A stretch of DNA of 64,000 nt from Castellaniella hirudinis. GTDB lineage: Bacteria; Pseudomonadota; Gammaproteobacteria; Burkholderiales; Burkholderiaceae_B. The position numbers and the translations under genes were made by a program. Every line of letters begins with the position of its first letter. The stretch's first letter is position 1. Location: the NCBI RefSeq assembly GCF_042651965.1, contig NZ_JBHSDY010000001.1, positions 372,001-436,000 on the forward strand, in the 5' to 3' direction. Of this stretch, positions 50,260 to 58,852 are shown one piece after another. The notes under the pieces are model-generated. The model did not search any database. It was not told where the DNA came from and saw only the letters and a program-made list of their open reading frames with translations.

Positions 50260-51945
50260 ATGGAACGCATCTGGCTGGAGCACTACCCCGAAGGAGTGCC
50301 GGCTGACATCACCGACCAGGCCGCCGCCTATGAATCACTGGCCGACCTGTTCGAGCAAAGCTGCAGGCAGTACGCCGGCAACACGGCCTACGTCAGCATG
50401 GGTGCGTCCATGACTTACGCGCAGACGCTGGACCAGGCCCGGGCCTTTGCGGCCTGGCTGCAGGCCCAGGGGGTGGGCAAGGGCGACCGCGTCGCGCTGA
50501 TGATGCCCAATCTGCTGCAATACCCGATCTGCCTGTTCGGCACGCTGATGGCGGGCGCGGTGGTGGTCAACACCAACCCGCTCTACACGGCGCACGAACT
50601 GCACCACCAACTGAGCGACTCCGGTACGACCACGGTGGTGGTGGCGGAGAACTTCGCCCACACCTTGCAGCAGGCCATGGCGATGCCCGGCACCCAGGTC
50701 AAACGCGTGGTGGTGACCTCGCTGGGCGAGCTGCTGGGCTTCCCCAAGGGCCTGATCACCGATCTGGTGGTCCGCCATGTGAAGAAACTGGTGCCGGCCT
50801 GGCACATCCCCGGCGCCCTGCGCCTGCGCGACGTGCTGGCCCAGGGCGCCCGTTCGACCTACCATCGCCCCGCATTGACGCACGCCGACCTGGCGGCGCT
50901 GCAGTACACGGGCGGCACCACGGGCGTGGCCAAGGGCGCCATGCTGAGCCACGGCAATCTGGTGTCCAACGTCTGCCAGGCCTATGCCTGGGTGCGCCCC
51001 TACTGCACGGGCGACCGCGAATGCATCGTCACCGCGCTTCCTCTGTATCACATCTTCGCCCTGACGGCGAACTGCCTGACGTTCATGCGACTGGGCGCCA
51101 GCAATCTGCTGATCGTCAATCCGCGCGACATCCCCGGCTTCATCAAGGAACTCGGCAAGGTCAAATTCACCGCGCTGACCGGGGTCAACACCCTGTTCAA
51201 CGCCTTGCTGAACAACCCCGAGTTCAGCAAGCTGGACTTCAGCGGGCTGAACCTGACCTTGGGCGGCGGCATGGCCGTCCAGGAAGCCATCGCGGAACGC
51301 TGGCTCAAGGCCACCGGCAAGCCCATTGCCCAGGCCTACGGATTGACGGAAACCTCGCCCGCCGTGACCATCAATCCGTTCGACAAGGTCGACTTCAACG
51401 GTTCGATCGGCCTGCCGGTGCCGTCCACGGAGGTCGCCGTGCGCAACGACAACTGCACTGTGGCGATCGGCGAATCAGGCGAAATTTGCGTCAAGGGACC
51501 GCAGGTGACGGCCGGCTACTGGAACCGCCCCGAGGAAACCGCCAAGGTCTTCGACGCCGACGGCTGGCTGCTGACCGGCGACATCGGCTACATGAACGAC
51601 AAGGGCTATGTGTTCCTGCTGGACCGCAAGAAGGACATGATCCTGGTGTCGGGCTTCAATGTGTACCCGAACGAGGTCGAGGCCGCCGCCATCGAGCACC
51701 CCGGCATCCTGGAAGCCGCCGCCATCGGCGTGCCCAACGGCGCTTCGGGCGAAGTGGTCAAGCTCTATGTGATCCGCAAGGACCCGAGCCTGACCGAGGC
51801 CGACGTGATCGCCCACTGCCGCAAGCTGCTGACGGGCTACAAGGTGCCCAAATTCGTGGAGTTCCGCGAGGACCTGCCGCGCAGCAATGTGGGCAAGATC
51901 CTGCGCAAGGAACTGCGCAACGAAGGCGAACAGCGGTCGGCCTGA
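50260..51945 (+). CDS. fadD: Long-chain-fatty-acid-CoA ligase
   Basis: This 561-residue adenylate-forming enzyme activates fatty acids with ATP and CoA. It has the P-loop YTGGTTGVAKGAMLSH, AYGLTETSP, the LTGDIGYMNDKGYVFLLDRKKDMI hinge region and the catalytic Lys in RSNVGKILRKELR. AAGGAA precedes the ATG. It is the last gene of the fatty-acid cluster and converges with the BKACE gene with a gap of only six bases. Confidence 0.96.
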   Translation: MERIWLEHYPEGVPADITDQAAAYESLADLFEQSCRQYAGNTAYVSMGASMTYAQTLDQARAFAAWLQAQGVGKGDRVALMMPNLLQYPICLFGTLMAGAVVVNTNPLYTAHELHHQLSDSGTTTVVVAENFAHTLQQAMAMPGTQVKRVVVTSLGELLGFPKGLITDLVVRHVKKLVPAWHIPGALRLRDVLAQGARSTYHRPALTHADLAALQYTGGTTGVAKGAMLSHGNLVSNVCQAYAWVRPYCTGDRECIVTALPLYHIFALTANCLTFMRLGASNLLIVNPRDIPGFIKELGKVKFTALTGVNTLFNALLNNPEFSKLDFSGLNLTLGGGMAVQEAIAERWLKATGKPIAQAYGLTETSPAVTINPFDKVDFNGSIGLPVPSTEVAVRNDNCTVAIGESGEICVKGPQVTAGYWNRPEETAKVFDADGWLLTGDIGYMNDKGYVFLLDRKKDMILVSGFNVYPNEVEAAAIEHPGILEAAAIGVPNGASGEVVKLYVIRKDPSLTEADVIAHCRKLLTGYKVPKFVEFREDLPRSNVGKILRKELRNEGEQRSA

Positions 51946-51951
51946 GGCCTC

Positions 51952-52881
51952 TTAGAAGTTCACCCTGTCACGGCCCTTGAGGCCCAGGATGTCGCGCGCC
52001 TGATCCGGCGTCGCGACCTCCGAACCCAGGTCTTCGATGATGCGGCGGATCTTGGCGACCTGCTGTGCGTTCGATTCCGCCAGCTTGCCGCGCGAAATGG
52101 ACAGGCTGTCTTCCAGACCGACGCGGACATTGCCGCCCATCTGGCTGGCGGTGGTGGCAAAAGGCATTTGCGCACCGCCGGCGCCCAGCACCGACCAGCG
52201 GTAGTCATCGCCGAACAGCCGGTCGGCCGTGCGCTTCATGAAAATCAGATTGTCGATATCGGCGCCGATGCCACCCAGGATGCCGAAGATGAACTGGATG
52301 AAGACCGGTGCTTTGAACAGTCCGATGTCCATGCAAAAACGCAGGTTGTACAGGTGGCCGACGTCGTAGCACTCGTGCTCGAACTTGATGTCGTGCGGCG
52401 CAAGCTGATTCGCCGCGTTTTCGATGTCCGCAAAGGTGTTGCGGAAAATATTGCCGTCGGACTTCGCGACGTAATCACGCTCCCAGTCGAACTTCCACGT
52501 GTCGTAGCGCTTGGCCAGCGGGTGAAAGCTGAAATTCATGCTGCCCATGTTCAGCGAGCACATTTCGGGCGAGAAACGCAGGGCGGGGGCGACGCGTTCG
52601 TCGATGGTGTTGGTCAGGCTGCCGCCGGTCGAAATGTTGATGACCGCCTCGGTCGACTGTTTGACCCGCGGCAGGAAGGCAGCGAAGACATCGGGGTCGA
52701 TGGTGACGCCGCCGTCATGGGGGCGGCGCGCATGCAGGTGCAGGATCGAAGCGCCGGCTTCGGCCGCCGCGACGGCCTGGTCGGCGATATCGTCGGGCGC
52801 ATAGGGCAGCGCATCCGACATGGTGGGCGTGTGAATCGCGCCGGTGATGGCGCAGGTGATGATAACGGGTTGTCTTGCCAT
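51952..52881 (-). CDS. BKACE-family beta-keto acid cleavage enzyme (DUF849)
   Basis: This 309-residue TIM-barrel zinc enzyme of the BKACE family cleaves a beta-keto acid with acetyl-CoA to give acetoacetate and a new CoA ester. Zinc ligands His48 and His50 (LHLHAR) and Glu257 (VRVGLEDSL) are present. The N-terminal loop reads AITGAIHTPTMSDALP. From memory that differs from the dehydrocarnitine-cleaving group (AVTGAGDTVG type), so the substrate is probably not carnitine. The partner genes encode an oxidoreductase and a symporter, so it should act on an imported, oxidised beta-hydroxy acid. Confidence 0.9.
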   Translation of the reverse strand: MARQPVIITCAITGAIHTPTMSDALPYAPDDIADQAVAAAEAGASILHLHARRPHDGGVTIDPDVFAAFLPRVKQSTEAVINISTGGSLTNTIDERVAPALRFSPEMCSLNMGSMNFSFHPLAKRYDTWKFDWERDYVAKSDGNIFRNTFADIENAANQLAPHDIKFEHECYDVGHLYNLRFCMDIGLFKAPVFIQFIFGILGGIGADIDNLIFMKRTADRLFGDDYRWSVLGAGGAQMPFATTASQMGGNVRVGLEDSLSISRGKLAESNAQQVAKIRRIIEDLGSEVATPDQARDILGLKGRDRVNF

Positions 52882-52911
52882 GATGCTCTCAAAAACTCAG
52901 TTCAGTTCAAT

Positions 52912-53955
52912 TCAGCCGAGCAGCGCCCGATGGGGACGCAGCAGGTCCTCAAAACGATCGATATTCGAGAAGTCGGGTACGCCGCGTACGGCCTGCGCCT
53001 CGCCGACCAGCTCGACCACCCGGTCGTTGAACGGGGTTGCCAGACCGTATTCGCGCCCGGTCTTGCAGACGATGCCGTTGATGAAATGGATCTCGGTGTC
53101 GCGGCCCTTTTCCAGATCCTGCAGCATCGAGGCACGCAGCTGGCGGTGCTGAGACCAGATCTTGCGGATCAGCGGCAGGACCTCGGGCGCCGAGGCGGGT
53201 GCCGCGAGCGCGAAACGCTCGAAATCCTCGCCCTGCATCTCGGCCATCCGATGACCGGCGGCATGCGCAACCCGCACGGTCTCATCCGCGATGAAGGCCA
53301 CGCACAGCAGCGCGCGCGGATCGTCCATGACCTCGCCGAAGGTGCAGCCCAGCGCCGCAGACATCCCGCTGAAGGTCGCATTCATCAAAACCTTGGACCA
53401 GCGGATGCCCATCAGATCGTCGAGCAATGCCGTGCGGCCGACGCAGGCCAGATAGTCCTGCACCGCGCCCAGGCGCGGGCGCATCACGCCGTCCAGCTCG
53501 CCAATCTCGAAGGCGAACTTCTGCACGACTTCGGCCGTCGTGGTCAGCCGCGAAACACCCGGTCCGATCCAGGTCGCGCCGAACCCCACCGCACCGCCGA
53601 TCGTGCGCTCCAGCCCCACCACCGCCGCCACCGACGGCTCCGGGATACCGTTCTGCAAGGTGCAGACGATGCTGTCGCCGTGCAGGAACGGCAGCAGGTG
53701 CGACAGCACGGCCTGGTTGGCCGTCTGCTTGCTGAGCAGAAAGACCAGATCGTATTGCCCGCTCATGGCGTCGGGATGCAGGGCGCGCACCGGGACTTTC
53801 AGATCCATCTCGCCGATGATCTGCGCACCCTTACGGTTCAGCGCATCGACATGCTCACGATTGCTGTCGATCAGGTCGACCGGGCGACCGCCCCGCGCCA
53901 TCAGCGCGCCGATGATCGTGCCGAGCGATCCCGCTCCGATGAGGGCGGCTCTCAT
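52912..53955 (-). CDS. Ketopantoate-reductase-fold dehydrogenase, probably NAD-linked and catabolic
   Basis: This 347-residue protein of the ApbA/PanE fold has a Rossmann motif IGAGSLGTIIGAL, Lys76 (LLSKQTAN), QNGIPEP, and the catalytic Lys188 and Asn192 in RWSKVLMNATFSGM. After the second strand it has Asp30 (DLIDSN), where NADP-dependent E. coli PanE has an Arg (R31). An acid at that place favours NAD. Length is about 40 residues above PanE. In this operon I read it as oxidising a beta-hydroxy acid to the beta-keto acid used by the BKACE enzyme, not as pantothenate synthesis. Confidence 0.85.
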   Translation of the reverse strand: MRAALIGAGSLGTIIGALMARGGRPVDLIDSNREHVDALNRKGAQIIGEMDLKVPVRALHPDAMSGQYDLVFLLSKQTANQAVLSHLLPFLHGDSIVCTLQNGIPEPSVAAVVGLERTIGGAVGFGATWIGPGVSRLTTTAEVVQKFAFEIGELDGVMRPRLGAVQDYLACVGRTALLDDLMGIRWSKVLMNATFSGMSAALGCTFGEVMDDPRALLCVAFIADETVRVAHAAGHRMAEMQGEDFERFALAAPASAPEVLPLIRKIWSQHRQLRASMLQDLEKGRDTEIHFINGIVCKTGREYGLATPFNDRVVELVGEAQAVRGVPDFSNIDRFEDLLRPHRALLG

Positions 53956-55529
53956 GCCCGGCTCCCTTCCGCAAGCGGCGCCGCGTTGCCGGGTTCATGC
54001 GTCTGGTCGCTTTCGCGGCGGATGCGCAGCGCAACGGCACGGGTCGAGGGACTGACATCGGCGTCGAAATAGGCCTCATAGGCTTCCTTCGGCGGAGCCG
54101 AAGTCAGGAAAACCCCGACCAGCGTGGCGACCAGCGACAGACCCGCGCCAATCACAAAGGGGTTGTCCGCACCCATGGCCTTGGCCGTGACGAAGCCTGC
54201 TGCCCCCACGAGAATCCCGGCATAGGCGCCGGCGCGGTTCATCCGCTTCCAGAACAGCCCGAACCAGACCGGCCACATGAAGGCCGCGCCGAAAGCGCCA
54301 TACACATAGGTAAAGCCCATGGCCAGCAGCATCGGCGGCTTGATCGCGCTGACCACCGACAGCAGACCGAGGGCAAGCACGCAGTAGCGCAGATGGCGCG
54401 TGGCGCGGGCATCATCGAACTGGCGATCGGGATAGAGTGAGCGGTAGAGATCGTAGTAAAGCGAAGTGCCGCAGTTCAACAGCATCGAGTTCGCCGTCGA
54501 AACCGCCGCCGCCAGCAGCGCAATCAGCGTCATCGCACCGACGAAAGGCGGGGCATAGTCCTGCACGATCAGCGGCATGATGTAGTCGGTGGTCTTGTCG
54601 ACGGGCAGGCTGGGCAGCAGCGCCTTGGCGCCCAGGCCGATCACGATCAGGCAGACAAAGATCGGAATCAGCGCGATCACGGTCCACATCATCTGCAACA
54701 CGGCCGCCTTGCTGTTCTTGGGCGCCATGAAGCGATTGATCCAGTGCGGCGCGACCGATGCGCCGATGGCGTTCGACATGAAAATGCCCAGCAGCACCGA
54801 CCAGCCGAAGGTGCCAGCAGGCGACAGCAGGATGCCCGGCTCCAGCGGCGCGCCACCGATATTGGTGGGCGCGGTGGTCGTCGCCACGGCGTCGATGATC
54901 GGACCAATCCCTCCGGTCGCGTACAGAATGGCGCCGGTGCCGAAGGCCAGACCGATCAGGATCAGCGTCGCATTCAGCGTGTCGGTGGCGGCAACCGACC
55001 AGAAACCGCCCAGCGAGGTCAGCGCCAGCAGGATCAGGAAGGCGAAGATGGCATATTCATACTGGATGCCGGTGATCGTGTGAAAGACGATGCCGAAGCC
55101 CACGACCTGAAGGTGGCAGAAGATGAAATAGCCCACCAGCATCAGCACGGCGACGATCAGTTGCAAGCCGCTGACACGCGCGAACGGCTCGAAGCGCATG
55201 CGGATGAATTCAGGAAAGGTCCGCGCCGGCAGTTCAGGCCGGCGCACCTTGTAGGCCAGGATCGGCATGACCGCCGTGGCCAGGAACCAGCCCGCCACCC
55301 AGCCGATGATGGCGGCGACGCCGGTGCGGTAAAGCTGGCCCGGCACGCCCATCACCGAGGCCACGCTGACCCAGGTTGCAACCGAGGTGCCGACCCCCAG
55401 CAACAGCCCCATCCGGTGGCCGCCGGTGGTGAAATCGGACAGCGACTCGACCTCTTTCATGCTCTTGAGACAAGTCCAGAGCAGAAAGGCCAGATAGCCG
55501 CCAAAGACGATGAAATAAGAAAGACTCAT
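53952..55529 (-). CDS. Sodium:solute symporter (SSS family)
   Basis: This 525-residue transporter starts at the ATG at 55529 (MSLSYFIVFGGYLAFLLW); the frame runs on to 55784 but through the small gene and the promoter. About 13 membrane helices are expected. The early SDFTTGGHRMGLLLGVGTSVATWVS segment and the WINRFMAPKNSKAAVLQMMW region are typical of the SSS family. It should import a carboxylate or amino acid derivative with Na+. Its stop overlaps the dehydrogenase start (ATGA), and a 44-residue gene precedes it by seven bases. Confidence 0.92.
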   Translation of the reverse strand: MSLSYFIVFGGYLAFLLWTCLKSMKEVESLSDFTTGGHRMGLLLGVGTSVATWVSVASVMGVPGQLYRTGVAAIIGWVAGWFLATAVMPILAYKVRRPELPARTFPEFIRMRFEPFARVSGLQLIVAVLMLVGYFIFCHLQVVGFGIVFHTITGIQYEYAIFAFLILLALTSLGGFWSVAATDTLNATLILIGLAFGTGAILYATGGIGPIIDAVATTTAPTNIGGAPLEPGILLSPAGTFGWSVLLGIFMSNAIGASVAPHWINRFMAPKNSKAAVLQMMWTVIALIPIFVCLIVIGLGAKALLPSLPVDKTTDYIMPLIVQDYAPPFVGAMTLIALLAAAVSTANSMLLNCGTSLYYDLYRSLYPDRQFDDARATRHLRYCVLALGLLSVVSAIKPPMLLAMGFTYVYGAFGAAFMWPVWFGLFWKRMNRAGAYAGILVGAAGFVTAKAMGADNPFVIGAGLSLVATLVGVFLTSAPPKEAYEAYFDADVSPSTRAVALRIRRESDQTHEPGNAAPLAEGSRA

Positions 55530-55536
55530 TTCGCCC

Positions 55537-55671
55537 TCACTCGTACCGCAGCAGATCGCCGGTCGCGCCCCAGCGGCGCACCCCGGAGGCTTCGATCTTG
55601 CTGCACAAGTAAAGCGACACTGCAACGCATACGACGATGCTCGCTCCCCAAAAACCCAATGCGATCCCCAT
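55537..55671 (-). CDS. Small single-helix protein, symporter accessory candidate
   Basis: This 44-residue frame starts at ATG 55671, behind an ideal AGGAGGAG ribosome site, and ends seven bases before the symporter. It has one membrane helix (LGFWGASIVVCVAVSLYL) and a basic-then-mixed tail (KIEASGVRRWGATGDLLRYE). Small membrane partners are known beside SSS transporters (for example YhdT next to PanF). The strong ribosome site and tight spacing make it a real gene. The function is inferred from position alone. Confidence 0.75.
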   Translation of the reverse strand: MGIALGFWGASIVVCVAVSLYLCSKIEASGVRRWGATGDLLRYE

Positions 55672-55729
55672 GGATCTCCTCCTTCTTTGTTGGACGCCGT
55701 GATGCGGTCCTTCGATGGCGGGGCGCCGC

Positions 55730-55746
55730 TCCGTGCTCCGCACGGA
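55730..55746. promoter_or_regulatory. Palindrome in the divergent promoter region
   Basis: TCCGTGC-TCC-GCACGGA is a perfect seven-base inverted repeat in the 215 bases between the small gene and the divergent AraC gene. It is a candidate operator for the AraC protein, although AraC sites are more often direct repeats. No promoter was assigned with confidence. Confidence 0.35.
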
Positions 55747-55886
55747 TCCTGCCGCCAGTCAACGGCATGCGTCTCTACCTGCACACTCTTGCCCCGATGC
55801 TGCTCAGATTAGCGTTGCCAACCCGGTCAAACAAGGTTATTTTCGGACTCAAAGAGGACTTTCAAGGACAATCAAGGATCACCGAC

Positions 55887-56912
55887 ATGCATTCCCTGCT
55901 GCCGCTTCCCGACGAGCGGATCTATGCGCCCTACAAGATCGGCGCACTGGTAGAGGTTCTGGCCGAGCAAGGCATCCCCCCCCATGACAGCCTGATGGGC
56001 AGCGGCGTGGATGCGGACCATTTGCAGGACCCGTCCACCCTGACCTCCATCCGCCAATACCTGACGGTCTGCATGAACGCGCTCGCCCTGTCGCAGGACC
56101 CCGCCACGCCGTTCTTGCTGGGCGCCCGGCTGCGCGTCTCGGCCTATGGCATCTACGGCTACGCCCTGCTGTCCTGCCTGTCGATCCGTGATTATTTCAG
56201 GCTGGCGCTCAAGTACCGCCGGCTGGCGACGCCCCCCATGGCGATCGAATGGAACGAGCATGACGACCTTGCCACATGGAGCTTTCCCGACATCTTCGTC
56301 CTGGACCCGGCGCAGGACCTGCGGCGATTCCTGATCGAACAGCAATTCAGTCTGCACGTGACGCATTTACAGGATGTGGCGGGCGCAGCCTGCCCGCCGC
56401 TGCGAGCCAGCTTCTCCTATCCGGCTCCGGATCATGCCGGGATCTATGAAGATTATCTTCACTGCCCTTGCGCCTTCGGGCAAGCTCGCTGCGAACTGGT
56501 CTACGACCGCGCCGTGCTTGACCGCAAGCCCATGATGGCGCACCCGCTGACTGCTGCGCTCATGCAGGAAACCTGCGATCGTCTGCTGGGGCAGGCGAAA
56601 ACCGAGCAAGGTACCGCCGGCTCGGTTTACCAGATTCTGATGACCCGTCCCGGAGAGTCTCCTGACATGGAGTCCGCCGCGCGCATGTTGAACATGACCA
56701 GCCGGACGCTTCGACGGCGCCTGCTGGCCGAGAACACCACATTTCAGGCCATTGCCGACGATGTGCGCTCGACATTGGCGCAAGAATATCTGCAGACCAC
56801 AAAAATGAGCATCTTTGATATTGCGATGCTGCTGGGATTCAGCGATGCCGCCAGCTTCCGCAGGGCCCTGAAGCGCTGGACGGGGAAAGGACCACGGCAA
56901 TTTCGTCCATAA
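55887..56912 (+). CDS. AraC-family regulator with arabinose-binding-like N-domain
   Basis: This 341-residue protein has a start at ATG 55887 behind AAGGAT; much longer in-frame reads cross the divergent gene and are rejected. An N-terminal effector domain of the Arabinose_bd (OruR/FeaR-like) type spans about residues 20-205. The C-terminal double helix-turn-helix follows: MESAARMLNMTSRTLRRRLLAENTTF (first) and MSIFDIAMLLGFSDAASFRRALKRWTG (second). It is divergent from the symporter operon and is the probable activator, with the operon substrate as inducer. Confidence 0.92.
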   Translation: MHSLLPLPDERIYAPYKIGALVEVLAEQGIPPHDSLMGSGVDADHLQDPSTLTSIRQYLTVCMNALALSQDPATPFLLGARLRVSAYGIYGYALLSCLSIRDYFRLALKYRRLATPPMAIEWNEHDDLATWSFPDIFVLDPAQDLRRFLIEQQFSLHVTHLQDVAGAACPPLRASFSYPAPDHAGIYEDYLHCPCAFGQARCELVYDRAVLDRKPMMAHPLTAALMQETCDRLLGQAKTEQGTAGSVYQILMTRPGESPDMESAARMLNMTSRTLRRRLLAENTTFQAIADDVRSTLAQEYLQTTKMSIFDIAMLLGFSDAASFRRALKRWTGKGPRQFRP

Positions 56913-56924
56913 CCTGACCGATCA

Positions 56925-58715
56925 TCAGTACCCCAGTGCAGCGCCATCCGGGTTGCGCGGATCCGAGGCGCCGTACAGCATGCCGTCGCGGATCAGGATG
57001 GTCTGGGTGCGGCCCATGGCGGGTTTGACGGCCACGTGGTGCCCATAACCGCGCAACAGGTTCAGGGTATCGGGGCTGAAGCCCTTTTCCACCCGGAGCT
57101 CGTCGGGCTGCCACTGATGGTGGAAGCGCGGCTGGGCGGCGGCTTCGGCCGGGTTCATGCCGAAGTCGATGGCGTCGACCACGGTTTCCAGCACGGTGGT
57201 GATGATGCGCGCGCCGCCCGGGCTGCCGGTGACCAGCCAGGGCCGGCCGTCGCGCAACACGATGGTGGGCGTCATGGACGACAGCGGCCGTTTGCCGGCC
57301 TGGATGGCGTTGGCCTCGCCGCCGGTCAGGCCGTAGACATTGGCCACCCCCGGCTTGGCCGAGAAATCGTCCATCTCGTTGTTCAGCAGGATGCCGGTGC
57401 CTTCGGCCACGATGCCGCTGCCGAAGTTCGTGTTCAGCGTATAGGTGACGGCCACCGCATTACCCGCCGCGTCCGCCACCGAGAAATGCGTGGTCTGGTC
57501 GCTTTCATAAGGCTGCGGCTTGCCCGGGCGGATATCGGCCGCGGATCGGGCGCGGTCCGGCGCAATGCCGGCGGCCTGATGCCGGGCGTAGGCTTTGGAG
57601 ATCAAACCGGCCACCGGCACCGTCACGAAATCCGTGTCCCCCAGGTATTGCGCACGGTCGGCGTAGGCCAGTTTCATGGCCTCGGCCATGTGGTGGAGGG
57701 TCTGCGCGCTGCCCGCGCCCCATTCGGCGACGGGCCAGGCCTCCATCATGTTCAGGATCTGCACCAGATGGATGCCGCCGGAGCTGGGCGGCGGCATGGT
57801 CACGATCCGGTGGCCGCGATAGTTGCCGATGATGGGCGGGCGCTCGACCGCGCGATAAGCCGCCAGATCCTGCACCGTGATCAGGCCGCCGTGGCGCGCC
57901 ATCTCCAAGGCGATCTTGTCCCCGATCGGTCCCTGGTAAAAAGCGTCGGCCCCGCGTTGCGCGATCTGGCGCAGGGAACGCGCCAGATCGCGCTGGACCA
58001 GCCGTTCGCCCGCCTGCAGGGGACGGCCGTCGCGCCAGAAGATCGCGCGTGTCGCCGGCCACCGGCTCATGGGTCTGGCATTATTCGCCAGCGTGTCCGC
58101 CAGGGTCGGACTGACCGGATAGCCCTGTTCCGCCAGACGGATGGCGGGTGCCATGACCTGCGATAGAGGCAGCGAGCCCCAGCGGGCCAGCGCATGCGTC
58201 AGGCCGGCGACCGTGCCCGGCACGCCCACGGCTTGATGCGTGTGCAGCGAGCGGCCGTCCACCACCTGGCCGTTCGCGTCCAGGTACATGTCGCGCGTGG
58301 CCCGCACCGGCGCCTTTTCACGGAAGTCCAGGGCGTAATCCCCGCCGCCGCGCGCCTCGTGCACCATCATGAAGCCGCCGCCGCCCAGGTTGCCCGCGTT
58401 GGGCAGCGTCACCGCCAGGGTGAAGCCAACCGCTACCGCCGCATCGACGGCGTTGCCGCCCGCGCGCAGGATCTCCAGGCCGGCACGCGTGGCCAGCGCC
58501 TGCTCCGACACCACCATGCCGTGCTTGGCAGCGACCGGATGGAAGATGTCCAGGCCGGCATCATAGGCGGCAGCGGCCGCCTGGGTGACGGGCGCGGCCT
58601 GGGTGTAGACGGCCGCCGGTGCGGCAGCCGTCGCGGGCGTCTGTCGAGGCGCCGCGCAGGCGGCCAGCAACCCCAGCAGGCTCAGGCCGAACCAACGCAA
58701 AAGAGAGGATTTCAT
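56925..58715 (-). CDS. ggt: Gamma-glutamyltransferase, lipoprotein form
   Basis: This 596-residue enzyme cleaves and transfers gamma-glutamyl groups (glutathione). From ATG 58715, with GGAG upstream, it has LLAACAAP, a perfect lipobox at Cys20, followed by an Ala-rich stretch. The autocatalytic site is SDQTTHFSV, so Thr408 becomes the nucleophile after cleavage. LNNEMDDFS and PLSSMTPTIV form the substrate site. The lipobox differs from the cleaved signal of E. coli Ggt and predicts membrane anchoring. It converges with the AraC gene (gap 12 bases). Confidence 0.95.
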   Translation of the reverse strand: MKSSLLRWFGLSLLGLLAACAAPRQTPATAAAPAAVYTQAAPVTQAAAAAYDAGLDIFHPVAAKHGMVVSEQALATRAGLEILRAGGNAVDAAVAVGFTLAVTLPNAGNLGGGGFMMVHEARGGGDYALDFREKAPVRATRDMYLDANGQVVDGRSLHTHQAVGVPGTVAGLTHALARWGSLPLSQVMAPAIRLAEQGYPVSPTLADTLANNARPMSRWPATRAIFWRDGRPLQAGERLVQRDLARSLRQIAQRGADAFYQGPIGDKIALEMARHGGLITVQDLAAYRAVERPPIIGNYRGHRIVTMPPPSSGGIHLVQILNMMEAWPVAEWGAGSAQTLHHMAEAMKLAYADRAQYLGDTDFVTVPVAGLISKAYARHQAAGIAPDRARSAADIRPGKPQPYESDQTTHFSVADAAGNAVAVTYTLNTNFGSGIVAEGTGILLNNEMDDFSAKPGVANVYGLTGGEANAIQAGKRPLSSMTPTIVLRDGRPWLVTGSPGGARIITTVLETVVDAIDFGMNPAEAAAQPRFHHQWQPDELRVEKGFSPDTLNLLRGYGHHVAVKPAMGRTQTILIRDGMLYGASDPRNPDGAALGY

Positions 58716-58852
58716 GGGAATTCTCCAGATGCCATGGACCGGCATCGTCACCCCCGAGGGTAACAGGTATCCCACGCAGCCCCTATCGAGACCCTTGGAA
58801 TTCACCCGCTGCCGTCAAAGGTCGAGGGCGGGCGTAGCGCGTCAAACGGCCC

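Noticed and set aside
52886..52915. Tandem TTCAG-like pentamers between the BKACE and dehydrogenase genes
   Set aside because: Only three imperfect units; too short to call a repeat element.
54744..55886. In-frame extension of the AraC gene far upstream
   Set aside because: It runs antisense through the symporter and the divergent promoter. The ATG at 55887 has a ribosome site and gives a normal family length.
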